Source: Anaerolineales bacterium (GTDB taxonomy: Bacteria > Chloroflexota > Anaerolineae > Anaerolineales > Villigracilaceae). From it: 64,000 nucleotides of DNA. The position numbers and the translations under genes are program-made. Of this stretch, positions 1 to 10,800 are shown in pieces. The DNA lies in assembly GCA_015075725.1 (NCBI GenBank), contig JABTTV010000001.1:310001-374000 (forward strand). Reading direction: 5' to 3'. The first letter of the stretch is position 1. Each line of letters begins with the position of its first letter. The notes beneath the pieces are model-generated. The model had not been told where the DNA came from. It saw only the letters and a program-made list of their open reading frames with translations, and did no database searches.

Positions 1-270
1 CAGCGACCAGTTGGCATCGTCCTGCCTCAGCCAGGTCCAGCCGATACCGGGCGAAAGTTTGCCGTCGAACTCCTCGCGGATGGTGTTCGAAAATTGAGTA
101 GAACCTGCCAGTTGAGTCGGGTTCTGCGCCGCCGGGCTGGCGGCGAAGGGGATATCCGGCGTGGGCGGCAAGGCGTTGACAGTCGGTTCGGCGGGCGCCG
201 CAGAGGGCAAGCCGCATGCCAGAGCAGACAATAAAAGGACGACCACTGAAATAGAAATTCGGGATTTCAT
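1..270 (-). CDS. Lipoprotein, C-terminal part cut by window edge
   Basis: The gene starts at the ATG whose complement is at 268-270 and runs off the left edge, so only about 90 residues are visible. It opens with a lipoprotein signal: basic start, hydrophobic run, then the lipobox LSALAC with Cys19 as the predicted lipidated residue. A Pro/Ala/Thr-rich linker follows. The last visible part (EEFDG...GWTWLRQDDANWSL) resembles the opening of concanavalin-like or DUF1349-like beta-sandwich domains, which is inference. Its signal and linker are nearly the same as those of the next gene upstream (302-838), so the two are tandem relatives that differ after the linker. An AAGGAGAA-type ribosome site precedes the ATG. 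The substrate is unknown. Confidence 0.8.
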   Translation of the reverse strand, partial: MKSRISISVVVLLLSALACGLPSAAPAEPTVNALPPTPDIPFAASPAAQNPTQLAGSTQFSNTIREEFDGKLSPGIGWTWLRQDDANWSL

Positions 271-301
271 TTTGTTCAGTTCTCCTTGTTCATTTTAGGG
301 A

Positions 302-838
302 TTACTTGATTGTAACTACCAGTTCGAATGTCCCGCTGTTATCGGAGCATTCCCAATCGTTTACGGTAAAGAACAACTCGCCGTCTTTTTGGGCTGTAAA
401 CTCCACCGCGGTTCCCACGCGGAATGGCTGTAAATCTCCCAGCCTTCCAACCAAGGTACCGTATCCCGATCCCGGCAGGGGGCAATTCGCTTCGACACAG
501 ATATTCTGAGCCTGTCCGTTCGGGTCGTTGAAACTGATCGGGTTTTCATTCCATGTGTTAATCGTTCCTGAAGCGGTGATATTAATCACCTGCCCGGCAG
601 TTAAGGTAACATTCGGCCCCACCCAGCAGTCTGAGGCAGGGAGACTCACATTGAAAACCGATTGCGGCGTATCTGATTGCGCAGGAGAAGGTTGAGAAGT
701 CGGGGCCGCTGCGAAAGGAATATCAGGTGTCGGTGGCAGGGCAATTACCGTTGGCTCGGTAGTAGCGGCGGAAGGCAATCCGCACGCGAGGGTGGATGCA
801 AGTAATACAGCGAGCGAAAGAAGGGATTTGATTTTCAT
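302..838 (-). CDS. Small secreted lipoprotein
   Basis: This 178-residue protein starts at ATG 838, chosen because it begins the signal peptide and has AAGGAGAA just upstream. The lipobox is STLAC, with a GLPSAA linker after the Cys. The linker carries Pro/Thr/Gln repeats to about residue 60. The rest is a compact beta-rich domain with four Cys residues and phrases such as NVTLTAGQVINITASG and GELFFTVND. These resemble PA-IL/LecA-like carbohydrate-binding sandwiches, but that match is by eye only. The signal and linker closely match the partial gene at 1-270, which points to duplication followed by replacement of the functional domain. Likely anchored on the outer face of the cytoplasmic membrane. 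Confidence 0.82.
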   Translation of the reverse strand: MKIKSLLSLAVLLASTLACGLPSAATTEPTVIALPPTPDIPFAAAPTSQPSPAQSDTPQSVFNVSLPASDCWVGPNVTLTAGQVINITASGTINTWNENPISFNDPNGQAQNICVEANCPLPGSGYGTLVGRLGDLQPFRVGTAVEFTAQKDGELFFTVNDWECSDNSGTFELVVTIK

Positions 839-846
839 TTTTCTCC

Positions 847-1380
847 TTATTGAACGAACAGCCATCCGCCTGCAATCAACAGGAGGATGCCAACAACCGT
901 AATGATCAGACCGCGTAAACGAAAGCCAAGATCCGTCCAAGCGTTTCGTTCTTCGGGGCTGTGCGCGCTCCCGGTTATTAAACGGATCAGCCCGAAAAGC
1001 AGGGTGAAGAATCCGAAGACCATCAGGAAGACGCCCAAGCCGCGTTTGCTCTTCACGAATTCGCCGAGAAGTTCGCCCGCGTTATCTGGTGTGAACCAAT
1101 CCCATACGGCGAAGACGATCAAGCCTGCGCCGAAGAGGAAGATGATGACTCCCAATAGGCGGGCGGAGAGTCCCGAATAGGATTCGCGGCGGCTGTACAG
1201 GCGGTCGAAGAGTTGAATCCGTCCCTGGATGAGGGTATCCCCGCCGAGCAGGAGGGCGAAGACGCCGAAGATTCCGATGGCAAGCGGAATGAGGATCGGC
1301 ATATCGAACTGTTCGGAAAGATACGCCATCCCTCCCGCAATGACTATTACCGGAATCGCAAGTTTCTCGACGAATCGCAT
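847..1380 (-). CDS. Four-helix integral membrane protein, function unknown
   Basis: A protein of 177 residues when started at ATG 1380; an in-frame ATG at 1401 is possible but would overlap the upstream gene more. Hydrophobic stretches suggest four membrane helices: near residues 7-25, 29-48, about 75-95 and 108-130, with a final one near 155-175. The stretch between them is basic and polar. The start lies 3 bases past the stop of the lipoprotein gene 1383-2336, which suggests translational coupling. No family was recognised. The downstream neighbour is a lipoprotein, so this may be a helper for a surface protein set, but nothing in the sequence shows that directly. Confidence 0.7.
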   Translation of the reverse strand: MRFVEKLAIPVIVIAGGMAYLSEQFDMPILIPLAIGIFGVFALLLGGDTLIQGRIQLFDRLYSRRESYSGLSARLLGVIIFLFGAGLIVFAVWDWFTPDNAGELLGEFVKSKRGLGVFLMVFGFFTLLFGLIRLITGSAHSPEERNAWTDLGFRLRGLIITVVGILLLIAGGWLFVQ

Positions 1381-1382
1381 AG

Positions 1383-2336
1383 TCACGGTTTGCTCACGCA
1401 TACAAACGTGGTGTCGTTGATCTGCCACCAGTTGCAATTATTGGCGGTGCAAGTCCGCTGGTCGGTGAACGCGTTACAGGCATCGGTTTGACCGCCGGGA
1501 CTGCCGCCCGAGGACGAGCCACAAGCCTTCGCTTCGATATCCGGGTTGACCGGCGTGCGCAGCGATGTATCTCCGTCGCTTTGTTGAACGACGACCTGAT
1601 AGCCGATGATGGCAGAATCGAATGGGATCGAGTTTCCAAACAGCGCGGGCATGCTGATCGTGCCGCGATACAAGTCATTACCGATTGGGCTCATGCCGAC
1701 ACTTTGAAACTCACTGCCGTTGAATTGGTAGAACAGCGTCACAGCTGCGATTCCCTTCGAGGCGGTGGCGCGCGCGGTGACGACTGTCTCCTGCGGTCCG
1801 CACGATGAATCGCCGACATACACCACCCAAGTCGAAACTTCGGTGACGGTGAGTTCGTCTGGCACGGAAGGCACGGGTGTAAGGGTCGGTCTGGGAGTCA
1901 GAGTCAGGACCGGGTCCACGGGTTGAGGCGGGGCAACTTCCCCATCCGCGCCGGGGATGATGAAATAAGTCTCGGCGTATCCGCTCCAATCTCCAGAGTT
2001 ATCCTGCGCGCGTAATTGAAGCGCGTATGTGCCAGGTTCGGTGACGGCGCAGTCGCGGGTGAGTGTGACAAGCGATGCCGAAGTCTCTGGGCTGGGAACG
2101 GATGCCGCATTCCCGTTGATGAACAGTTCGAAAACCGCGATGCCATTCGGCGACGCGCCATGAGCGACGATGGCGCAGGGGTTGGGGGGCCAGAAGACCG
2201 TGCCGGGCAGGGGCGCATCGAACCAGGCTTGGGGCGAATCGGGTCCGATGAAATCGGAGGAATCAGCGGACGGGGAACAACCACCGAGTCCCAGCATCAG
2301 GATCGCCATCGTGAGGAAAATGTTTTTTGCTCTCAT
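1383..2336 (-). CDS. Lipoprotein with Ig-like domain
   Basis: A 317-residue exported lipoprotein. The signal peptide ends in the lipobox LGLGGC (Cys20). Residues of about 30-130 form an Ig-like or Big-type beta-sandwich (GIAVFELFING, then GTYALQLRAQD). A Thr/Pro linker (about 135-155) leads to a second beta-rich domain (about 160-270) with similar phrasing. A Gly/Ser stretch and a Cys-rich tail end the protein (CNAFTDQRTCTANNCNWW), probably disulfide-bonded outside the cell. GGAGGAG sits just upstream of the ATG. It is the upstream partner of the membrane protein at 847-1380 and lies 14 bases downstream of the LysM protein gene, so these probably form one operon. Binding target unknown. Confidence 0.8.
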   Translation of the reverse strand: MRAKNIFLTMAILMLGLGGCSPSADSSDFIGPDSPQAWFDAPLPGTVFWPPNPCAIVAHGASPNGIAVFELFINGNAASVPSPETSASLVTLTRDCAVTEPGTYALQLRAQDNSGDWSGYAETYFIIPGADGEVAPPQPVDPVLTLTPRPTLTPVPSVPDELTVTEVSTWVVYVGDSSCGPQETVVTARATASKGIAAVTLFYQFNGSEFQSVGMSPIGNDLYRGTISMPALFGNSIPFDSAIIGYQVVVQQSDGDTSLRTPVNPDIEAKACGSSSGGSPGGQTDACNAFTDQRTCTANNCNWWQINDTTFVCVSKP

Positions 2337-2350
2337 GGTCTCCTCCTTTC

Positions 2351-4402
2351 TTATGGAGGGGCAAAATAGTAGATGTCGAGTTGAAAATTACTCAATGCAG
2401 AGACGCACCACGAACTATTCGTCTTGTTCGAAGATGTGTCTGGAAGGGAGGGGAACCAGCCGCGCAGGACAAACCCGTGATTGCCGGAGGGATTCTTCAA
2501 CCATTTTTCCACGATCGCAGTGACATCCGCCTGGGGAGACGTATATTGATTGACCGAAACGCTAACGCCTTGATAGGGCAAAACGCCTTTCACCCAATGA
2601 TCGGCATCCACCATCCCGCTCCAGCTTTGATTCACCCCGGCGACAGAAATGACACAGGAACTCGGTTTGGGGCTGGCAGACGCGCCGGGATGATAAGCCT
2701 GCCAGACCGGCGTGAAGCGCAAGACTGCCTTTTGAATGACCGACCCGGACGGGATCTGCGTTGGGCTGGCGAATTTGATTCCGCCCTGATAATACTCATC
2801 CATATAACAGTAAGAGACGCCGATCGAGCCGTCCTGTTTGTGGATTCCCGCGCCGACGAAGACCTCCCCAATCTGACTCCCAAAGCCGGGCAGACTCCCC
2901 GGTCCGCCGCTGTGCAGCATGTGTTCCTGGGTATACCCGCAGCCTTCATCCGAGCCGTCGCGAAGCACATCCTCAGTCGTCAGCCAATCGGTGACCTGGG
3001 TCAGGGTGAGCTTGGTCGCATATTTATTATCGCCGGGGCAATACCAGGCCGCGACCGAAGGCAGGACGCTGGGCTTGTTCACATAGGCTTCGACCTGATA
3101 GCACTTCCCCCCGCCCCAGGGCAGGGGCACCGCCGCCACTCTATTTCCCTGCGGACCGATGTCGCGCAGAAGTTTTCTACTGAACGTCGCCGTGTCGTAT
3201 TCATAGACGCGATAACCGTCCACTTTGTCGTACCAAATGCAATAGCCGGGCCAGCAGACCTTCGGCGCCCACTCCCATTCGAGGATCAGGTATTGCTTCA
3301 CCTTGGCATTCAGCAAATTATTGCAAAGATAAGGCGTGATGATCAGGTTGCCGTGCGATTCGCAATCCTGGCTGTCCTTCGGCTCGCGCAGCAGAAAAGG
3401 CGGCGGGACGGCTTTGATCTCGTCTTCGAGGAACTGGTCTTCCTTGATCGGCGGGACTTTCGGGATGCCCGTCAATATGAATCCGCCGCCGTCTATCTTC
3501 ACTTCGTTGGGAGGCTTCAAGACATCGAATTGAGACTCGCCCTGCCCCAGGTATTTCAGCACGGAACCGATCCAACCCCAACATTGCGCTTGAATAACGC
3601 TTTTTTTGATCGGGAACGACACTTTGGTCTGGATATAGGGAATGAATTCATCGAGAAAACTGAACGGGGGTTTGGGCATCTTTATCCAAACGCCGTTCCC
3701 GGTGGACGTGTAGCAATATGATTTATCCACCGGTTCCTTGGGTTTGAAGGTCCATGTGATGACGGTGTAGATCGGGTCGAAGACCTGTCCCCCCTGTCCG
3801 CTTCCATTCCCGGACCCGTTCCCTGATCCCGCGCCCCCGACCGGAATCTGCACCGGATCCCCGCCCGGCAAAGGCTGGTTTGGATCCAGACCCGGATTCG
3901 CCGCCGCCATTTGATCCGGCGGGACGCCGTATCCCGCGCCGATCTGCCCCAATGTTTGGCCCTCGTTTGCATTGGTCTTCAGCAACCCATCGCCCGCCAG
4001 CACGTTGAGAACCACCACCTGCGAAAAACCGACCTGACCCTTGACATCCATCGCCTGCGCGTAGAAAGAATGGATTCCAAGAGGCCAGGCTTGCCACGTC
4101 CATGAGGCGGTGGAGGGCGCGTCCGTGACTTTGCCGAGGGATTGCCCGTCGAGAAAAAGTTCCACGCTTTGCAGCGCATCCGGCGCGGTGGATTGAACCG
4201 TCACAGATACGAAATCCCCAACGCTCACTTCATCGCCATCCGCCGGGGATGTGATGACCGAGATAATGGGAGAGGAAATAGCATGATCCAGCCCGGCGGA
4301 TCGGGAGCCAACCAGCCACCACGCTCCCCCGAGCAGGAGGAGCAGAAGCAGGATTCCAAGTCCGCCCAGCAAACATCCCCAGCGTGAAGAACGATTTTTC
4401 AT
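2351..4402 (-). CDS. Membrane-anchored surface protein with LysM domain
   Basis: A 683-residue protein with one N-terminal membrane helix (about residues 9-31) and no lipobox, so it is probably an uncleaved anchor. An Ig-like domain covers about 46-136. A LysM-like repeat follows at about 138-189 (GQTLGQIGAGYGVPPDQM, then NPGLDP), the type that binds peptidoglycan. A Gly/Asn/Ser linker leads to a large region rich in Trp, Tyr and Cys (about 215-450). The C-terminal third (about 460-683) resembles DNRLRE-type surface domains (VIQKAVLRF, then ADVTAIVEKWL). AAAGGAG precedes the start. It is the first gene of the minus-strand lipoprotein set that ends at the left window edge. Confidence 0.78.
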   Translation of the reverse strand: MKNRSSRWGCLLGGLGILLLLLLLGGAWWLVGSRSAGLDHAISSPIISVITSPADGDEVSVGDFVSVTVQSTAPDALQSVELFLDGQSLGKVTDAPSTASWTWQAWPLGIHSFYAQAMDVKGQVGFSQVVVLNVLAGDGLLKTNANEGQTLGQIGAGYGVPPDQMAAANPGLDPNQPLPGGDPVQIPVGGAGSGNGSGNGSGQGGQVFDPIYTVITWTFKPKEPVDKSYCYTSTGNGVWIKMPKPPFSFLDEFIPYIQTKVSFPIKKSVIQAQCWGWIGSVLKYLGQGESQFDVLKPPNEVKIDGGGFILTGIPKVPPIKEDQFLEDEIKAVPPPFLLREPKDSQDCESHGNLIITPYLCNNLLNAKVKQYLILEWEWAPKVCWPGYCIWYDKVDGYRVYEYDTATFSRKLLRDIGPQGNRVAAVPLPWGGGKCYQVEAYVNKPSVLPSVAAWYCPGDNKYATKLTLTQVTDWLTTEDVLRDGSDEGCGYTQEHMLHSGGPGSLPGFGSQIGEVFVGAGIHKQDGSIGVSYCYMDEYYQGGIKFASPTQIPSGSVIQKAVLRFTPVWQAYHPGASASPKPSSCVISVAGVNQSWSGMVDADHWVKGVLPYQGVSVSVNQYTSPQADVTAIVEKWLKNPSGNHGFVLRGWFPSLPDTSSNKTNSSWCVSALSNFQLDIYYFAPP

Positions 4403-4739
4403 AACCGTCTCCTTTTAGGAAATTCAAACCGAATCATTCTTAATCGAATGAAGCGCGCCTGAAATAGAACATTTAGACTCGTCATCAACCGAGTCTCGTC
4501 CGGAACCGATAGATAAGTTTTAGCGACAGATGGTGGGGCGATATGCAAGAGCGGAATTCCAACCGATAAATCAATTCCTTGGACTTTCTATATTTCAAAA
4601 TACTATAGCATTCACCCTCCGATTACAAGTCCCCCCGAGGTCATGGCATACATCGGCTTGGTGAAAATCCGGACAAAACTGACGGATTAATGTTTACGGA
4701 TTCATTCGGAAACGATTGAAAAGGGGGATTATCCATTCC
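4403..4739. other. Non-coding gap between two minus-strand genes
   Basis: This stretch of 337 bases holds no convincing gene on either strand. It contains the ribosome-binding site of the LysM protein gene at its left end and a more AT-rich centre near 4590-4620 that may include a minus-strand promoter (TATAGT near 4600), though the -35 spacing is not convincing. No terminator hairpin with a T-run was seen after the TIR-WD40 gene. Confidence 0.6.
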
Positions 4740-7679
4740 TTACGGCACAGGCAAAGAGGGACACAGCAGCCTGTATTCCTCGTCGTCGAAGAAAGATGCC
4801 CACTCCGCGGCGCTGAAGTTTTGAAGAAGGCGGCTGCAAGCCACAGTTACAATATTCGCTTCCGAGATCTCCGTCAATGAAGAAATATCGAAAAACCGCA
4901 ATGTTCGCATGGAAGCGGCGTACAGGGTTTTTCCATCGGCGGAGAAGGCTATGTCCACTGTATCACCGTTCTGACGGATGCGATGAACCTCCATGCCTGA
5001 CTGCGGATCGAAAATCAAAACGCGGTCGGTCCCGCCAAGGAACAGGCGCTGCCCATCGGGGGTGAACGAGATCGAAACGGCGGGATGACCCGTCACAGAA
5101 TTTTGCAACTTGAATTCGTTCCCTTCCATACGCCAAAAGGATATAGTCCCCGATAAGGAACTTGAAACCAGAAGATTCCCGTCGGGATGAAACGCCAGCA
5201 AGTGATTCAGGCCGGGCGATTCCAATTCGCCGATCACAGATTTTGCAGCCGGGTCGAAGAGCACGATGACATCCTCCATGCCGATGGCGAGAAGGTTAGC
5301 GGAAGAAACAGCAATGGCATAGACAGGCTGATCAGCTTCCCAGAGGAGCCCATCCTTCCCTGATACGATGCTGCGAGTCTGGATAAGCCCTTCCTCACTG
5401 CCCAGGTACAAGGAGGAGCCATCCGGGGAAAAAGCCAGGCTCTGAGAGGGACCATTATCGATAAGAGTTCCCGCCCTGCCTGAAGGAATCGCGATCGTGA
5501 CGACGTGTCCCTCCGCGGTCGAGACAGCCAACATTTTCCCCGCCGGGTCCATCACCATTTCCCAAACATCGTCGTCGAAGAAATCGATCAGCGGGTCGGT
5601 GGGCGGATCCGTCGGCTGGGGGAAATTTTCGGGGTCGAGCAACCAGACCTGGCCCCCGGTCGAAGCGGAGAACCAATCCCCTTGCGGGCTCATTTCCACT
5701 CTTTCGATAAATTCATCGAATCTCACATAACGTGTATTCGATTTGATGGTGGAAATATCCCACAAGGATACATGACCGAGCTCGTCCCCGGCGACAAGAT
5801 ACGAACCGTCACCGCTGAACTCCAAAACAATTCCCTCCCCTACGAGGGGAATTTGGAACATCTCAGCGCCGTCCGCCGCGCTCCAGACCCGCACGGTGCG
5901 ATCCGATCCGGTGGAGGCGATCCACAATCCGTCCGGGCTTATTTTGACATCGTTGACGATGCTGTCTTGTAGTAGTCGCAATCGCTCCTCGCCCGTTTCC
6001 GCATCCCAAACGCGGATGCGGAAATCGTTCGATGCTGTGACGAACCAGCTGCCATCCGGGCTGAATTCCACATCCTCTACCCAATCCTCGGCAAGGACTT
6101 TCAACATCTGTTCGCCTGTGGACGGGCTGGTCAGCACGGCGCAATTATCCGTGCCGCCCGATAGCAACGCAAAACCATCCGGGCTGAACGTGAGGTCGCG
6201 CACTTCGCCGGAATGCGCCCCACCGGTAATTATCTCTCTCGACTTCAGATCCCAAAATGTGACCGCGCCCGCGTCTGACCCTGCCGCAAAGAGATTTCCA
6301 TCGGGGCTGAACGCCGTCACGCTCAAACTGCCAAAGACTGAGAATTCACCTGCAAATTCATAGGATGACATTTTGACCAGGGAGATGCGCGCATCGTCAC
6401 GGGCAAGGGCAAGCAATTCGCCATCCGGGCTGATATTCACGCTGAAGACCGGGACGCCATAATTAAGTTCCTTAAGCACCTCACCCGATTCTGCATCCAG
6501 GACCAGAACTTGCCCTGAGGATGCGCTTGTGACCAGAACCTTCCCATCGGGACCGAATGCCGCATCCAAAACGGACCCGGAACTGGTCGAGCAAAAGAGG
6601 CTTTCCCCGCTCTCGAAGCGCACCAGACAGGCTGTGCCGTCATCGCTGGCGGTAACAAACGTATCCCCTCCGGGGCTGACTTTAATCGCAAGGATCGAAC
6701 CCTCATGCCTTATGTCTTTCACAGGCACCGGCAGCAGACTGATGTTTTCACGGAGAATTTCCTCCGCCTCAAAAGACGGAATCCTCTGAAATGAATCGAC
6801 GGCAAGCAGGGTGCTGGTGAACAATCCCCCGGTTCTCGATTGATAGATCTGGGCGCGCGCGGCGCTTCGTTGTGCATTGGCGATCGCCGCGTTCTTGTCC
6901 GCAGCGGCTTTTGCGATCAGGGCGGCGCGCGCATTGCTCTCGGCGGTCTTCTGATTGCTTTCGGCAATTGCGCGTTGATTTTGAGCTTCGTCGGCGTTTG
7001 CCAGCGCAACCTGCCGCTGGTTCAAAGCAAACAGGGAAAGAACAAGCATGATTAAAATGGCCAGCGCAGCTGAGATCCAGGTAACCGTACGTACCCGTTC
7101 GCTCCTCCGGCTAAACTGGACATATTGCCTTTGCAATTCGGACGGAGCCGGGTCTTTGCCCTCTTTCGTAAAGATCATCCGCGAGGTATTGCGCAGATCG
7201 CCGCCGCGTAAAAGCAGGCTGGGATCTTTTTTACGATCCCATTCCAGAGCGCGGACTTGCAGACGGCGGTGTTCCTGGAGCCAATCCAGATCGAGATTGA
7301 TCGCCACCTTCACTTTTTCCAAACCGGCGGCAAAATCCTCGTTCTCCCGCATGAAGATCCAGTTCAGGTTGCGAATGACATCACGGGTGGACTTTGGGTC
7401 CACATCCCGTACCACGATCGGGATGATGCGTTTTGCATTCTTGTGCGCATGTTCCAATTCCACGTTGCAGACTTCCGAAGCGACCGAATCCGGGCTGACG
7501 AGAAAAATGAATGCGTCAGCCTGTTCGATGCCCTGCAGGATCTGGTCCAACCACCCCACAGCAGGCGGGATATCCTCCCAATCCACCCAGACGTCCAACT
7601 CGATCGATCTGAAGGAGTTCATCAACGTATGCGCGACCTTAGAGTCTTTTCGCGAATAGGAAATAAAAATACCGGTCAT
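4740..7679 (-). CDS. TIR domain, membrane helix and WD40 propeller protein
   Basis: A 979-residue protein in clear modules. Residues 1-130 are a TIR domain: it opens with IFISYSRKDS and carries CNVELEHAH, where Glu74 fits the catalytic glutamate of NAD-cleaving TIR proteins. One membrane helix spans about 199-219. An Ala/Glu/Gln-rich coiled coil follows (about 221-290). From about 310 to 950 there are roughly a dozen WD40-type repeats with the phrase FSPDG and a Trp/Phe-Asp at the blade ends. The TIR domain would face the cytosol and the propeller the outside if the helix runs inside to outside. Bacterial TIR proteins are known in phage defence and in signalling, and the propeller is the likely sensor or ligand-binding part; its role here is inference. 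The partner-switching genes lie just upstream, 135 bases away. Confidence 0.85.
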   Translation of the reverse strand: MTGIFISYSRKDSKVAHTLMNSFRSIELDVWVDWEDIPPAVGWLDQILQGIEQADAFIFLVSPDSVASEVCNVELEHAHKNAKRIIPIVVRDVDPKSTRDVIRNLNWIFMRENEDFAAGLEKVKVAINLDLDWLQEHRRLQVRALEWDRKKDPSLLLRGGDLRNTSRMIFTKEGKDPAPSELQRQYVQFSRRSERVRTVTWISAALAILIMLVLSLFALNQRQVALANADEAQNQRAIAESNQKTAESNARAALIAKAAADKNAAIANAQRSAARAQIYQSRTGGLFTSTLLAVDSFQRIPSFEAEEILRENISLLPVPVKDIRHEGSILAIKVSPGGDTFVTASDDGTACLVRFESGESLFCSTSSGSVLDAAFGPDGKVLVTSASSGQVLVLDAESGEVLKELNYGVPVFSVNISPDGELLALARDDARISLVKMSSYEFAGEFSVFGSLSVTAFSPDGNLFAAGSDAGAVTFWDLKSREIITGGAHSGEVRDLTFSPDGFALLSGGTDNCAVLTSPSTGEQMLKVLAEDWVEDVEFSPDGSWFVTASNDFRIRVWDAETGEERLRLLQDSIVNDVKISPDGLWIASTGSDRTVRVWSAADGAEMFQIPLVGEGIVLEFSGDGSYLVAGDELGHVSLWDISTIKSNTRYVRFDEFIERVEMSPQGDWFSASTGGQVWLLDPENFPQPTDPPTDPLIDFFDDDVWEMVMDPAGKMLAVSTAEGHVVTIAIPSGRAGTLIDNGPSQSLAFSPDGSSLYLGSEEGLIQTRSIVSGKDGLLWEADQPVYAIAVSSANLLAIGMEDVIVLFDPAAKSVIGELESPGLNHLLAFHPDGNLLVSSSLSGTISFWRMEGNEFKLQNSVTGHPAVSISFTPDGQRLFLGGTDRVLIFDPQSGMEVHRIRQNGDTVDIAFSADGKTLYAASMRTLRFFDISSLTEISEANIVTVACSRLLQNFSAAEWASFFDDEEYRLLCPSLPVP

Positions 7680-7814
7680 TCGGAGCCTGCTTTCTGAAAC
7701 TTATATATCATGAGTTGGGATTATACCTGCCGATAAGCATGAAAATTCCCTCGATATCCGAATTAATGCTATGACAATTACGCTCGATTATAAAGATGAT
7801 CTGATCTAAATGAT

Positions 7815-10800
7815 TTACGCAACCATCCGAATCGCCATCATTGTCAAATCATCACTCAACGGAAGCGGGTCGACAAATTCATTGAGGCATTCTTCGATGG
7901 ATCGAATGACCTCCTCGGCGGTGTCAACCGTTAGCGACGCGATCACGTCCAACAGGCGTACTTCACCAAATAAGTCGCCGCCTGGAGAAAACGCCTCGGT
8001 GAGTCCATCGGTATACAACAACAAAATATCGCCTGCAGAAAACGCCAGGGTTTTTTCCTCGATCACCGGCTGTTCCACTACGCCGAGAGCAATCGAGGTG
8101 CGGGTCAATTTTTCCAATCCCCCGTCGGTCTTCACCCAGAATGGAGGATTGTGCCCTGCATTCACATAGGTAAAGGTCCCGGCTTTCAGATCCAATTCAC
8201 CGTACACGGCAGTGATGAACATGCCTTGATGCGTATCGGGCAGAAGAGAATCATTCACGCGGCGCAAGGCTTCCGCAGGCGATGATGTCTCCGTCACCGC
8301 TGCGCGGATGAGGGTGCGCGTCAACGCCATGAACAAGGCGGCAGGCATGCCCTTATCCGCCACATCCGCAATGAAGATTCCAAGTTTGTCATTCGGCAGG
8401 TCGATCACATCGTAGAAATCGCCGCCCACCTGCCGCGCAGTGCGCCAGCGTGCCGCGATCTGCCAATTTGGATGGGTCGGCAAAACGCTTGGGATGAATG
8501 TCTGCTGGATCTGGCGGGCCAGCTGCACTTCCGTTTCGAGCCGTTCGCGCACCACCATTTCCTGCTGAAGCAAATCATTTTGAATCGCAAGCGCAGCCTG
8601 CTGCGCGATCCCGTTGATGATCTCGAGCCGCCGCAAACGGAACCGGCGCGCATTCTCGTCCTCTTCGATCAACATCACGCCGAAGATATCGTTCTTGATG
8701 GTCAGCGGGACGGCGATCAACAACCGGTCTGCATTGACCGTATCCGCCTCGCGCCCCGCCGCGGGTTGAATCTCCAGCCAATCCTTCGGCTCCGCCCCAG
8801 GCTCGAGCGGATGCGTAACCAGGGAGTTCCGTTCCAATGCCCAGACCACAAAGGGAAACTCCGCAAGCGGAAGCCTTTTTTCCGTAAGTAAAGTCTCTTC
8901 CTCTTCAGAGAGACCATATTCCTGCGAAGCCTGTAAAGTCTGATATTCCATATCGATGCGGTACAACACGACGCGCTTGACACCGACAAGGATCGGCATG
9001 ATACGGATGATCGAACTGAGGATCTCATCCAATTCGCCGGGGCTGACGACCGCCTGCGCCACTTGCAGCAATGCCGCCGAGGCGTACGCCTGCTCCTGCG
9101 CCGAATCGAACAGACGGGTATTCTCGATGGCAACCGCCGCATAATTCGCAAAGGTGCTGGCAATGGCGCGCGCTTCATGTCCGTAACGTCCCGATGTGTG
9201 ATGCGCCAGAGTCAACACGCCAAGCGGGCGGTCGCCCACCCGAAGCGGCGCCACAATGGAGGAGTAATCCGTGTCGAAGCCGGCGGTTAGACCGGTCAAT
9301 CCCATTGGGTCTTCCGGGCGGCGGATCAACGGAAGGTCAGATTCAATAGCCTCCACCATCGCAAAAGCCGATTCGGGATTGGCAATGCACATGCGTTCAA
9401 GCTGGTTTCCGTCGATGCCGTGCACGGCAGAAAGACATAACTCCCCTTCCTGCAAAAGCCAGATGGACGAAATATCCACAGGCAGGTTGCGGTCCAATTC
9501 AACAAGGATCATTCCGAGTACTTCGTCCAAACCGGCATTGCTGGAAACAAGCCCCGCCACTTCGCGCAGACTATCTGCCACCTGCCGCCGCCATTGCTCG
9601 GAACGGTAGAGGTCCGCGTTGCGGATCGCGGCTGCCATCGTATCCGCCACGGCTTCGAACATCACGCGGTCGTCTTCGGTGAACGCATTCAGCTTATCCG
9701 ATTGAATATCGAGCAAGCCCATCACCTGATCGTTGAAAATCAAAGGGACGCACAGTTCGGATTTTGTATTCCTCGGCGGCAGCGGCGAGTGCACATAACG
9801 CTCGTCCTTGGATACGTCGTTGGCAAGGGCGGTCTTTCCATTCCGCCCCACCCAGGGCATGATGCCTATTTCACCATCGAGCGGAATGGTAAAACCTTCG
9901 AGATGTTTGCTCCGTTTGCCGCTCCCGGCTTCATACATGATCAAACGGCGGTTCGGGTGGACGGTGAAAAGTGAAACATGAGGATAGCCGAATTTTTCGT
10001 GGATAAGATTTGCCGCATCGCGCATCAATTGCGAAAGTTCAAGAGTGGAAGTGACGCTCTTACTGACTTCGGAAACGAGAGTCAATTGATTGGCGCGGCG
10101 GCGCAGGTCGCTGTATAGCTTTGCGCCGTCCACGGCGCGGGCGATGTTATCCGCCAGGGTACGCAGAATGAGCAGATCGATGGGATGGAATGCATTGAGC
10201 TGGTTGCTTTGCACATCCAGAGCGCCAAGCACACGGTCTTCGATCTTGAGCGGAATGACGACCTCGGATTTTGTTTCCGGCAGGCTGTCGATGAAGCGGA
10301 AACGCCTGTCGGCCTGGACGTTATCGCAGACGATCTCAGTCCCTGTGCGCGCGGCTTCGCCGATGAGCCCCTGACCTACCTCCACTTCGAGGGCGATCGA
10401 CGCTTTGCGCCTGCCCTTGCGCGGAGCGACGGCGCTGGCGCGGAATTTCAATTTTGTATCGTTCGGTTTGAGAGTGAAGAAGGCGACGTAATAAAAATTG
10501 AAGGTTTCCTGGATCAACTTGGTCACCTGGGCGGAAAGTTCATCCACATCGAGCACGTTGGCGATCTTTGCGCTGACCTCGCGGACAAGATTCAATTGAC
10601 GCAGGCGAAACTGTTCCACTTCAGCGCGGTGCGAAGCGAAAAGATTCACTGAGACGATCTGTCCCAAACCTTGCAGCAGGTTTAATTCGTCTTTTGAAAA
10701 TTCAGGTCCCTTGGGGCGGGTGATCTGAAGCGCTCCCAGCGTAACCCCCTGATCCCCGAGCGGGACCGAGGCAAAAGTCTGGCGTGCGGCGGCGGATTTT

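Noticed and set aside
2327..3721. A 464-residue plus-strand open frame
   Set aside because: It is antisense to the LysM protein gene, which has a start, ribosome site, anchor and recognisable domains. The plus frame shows no family features.
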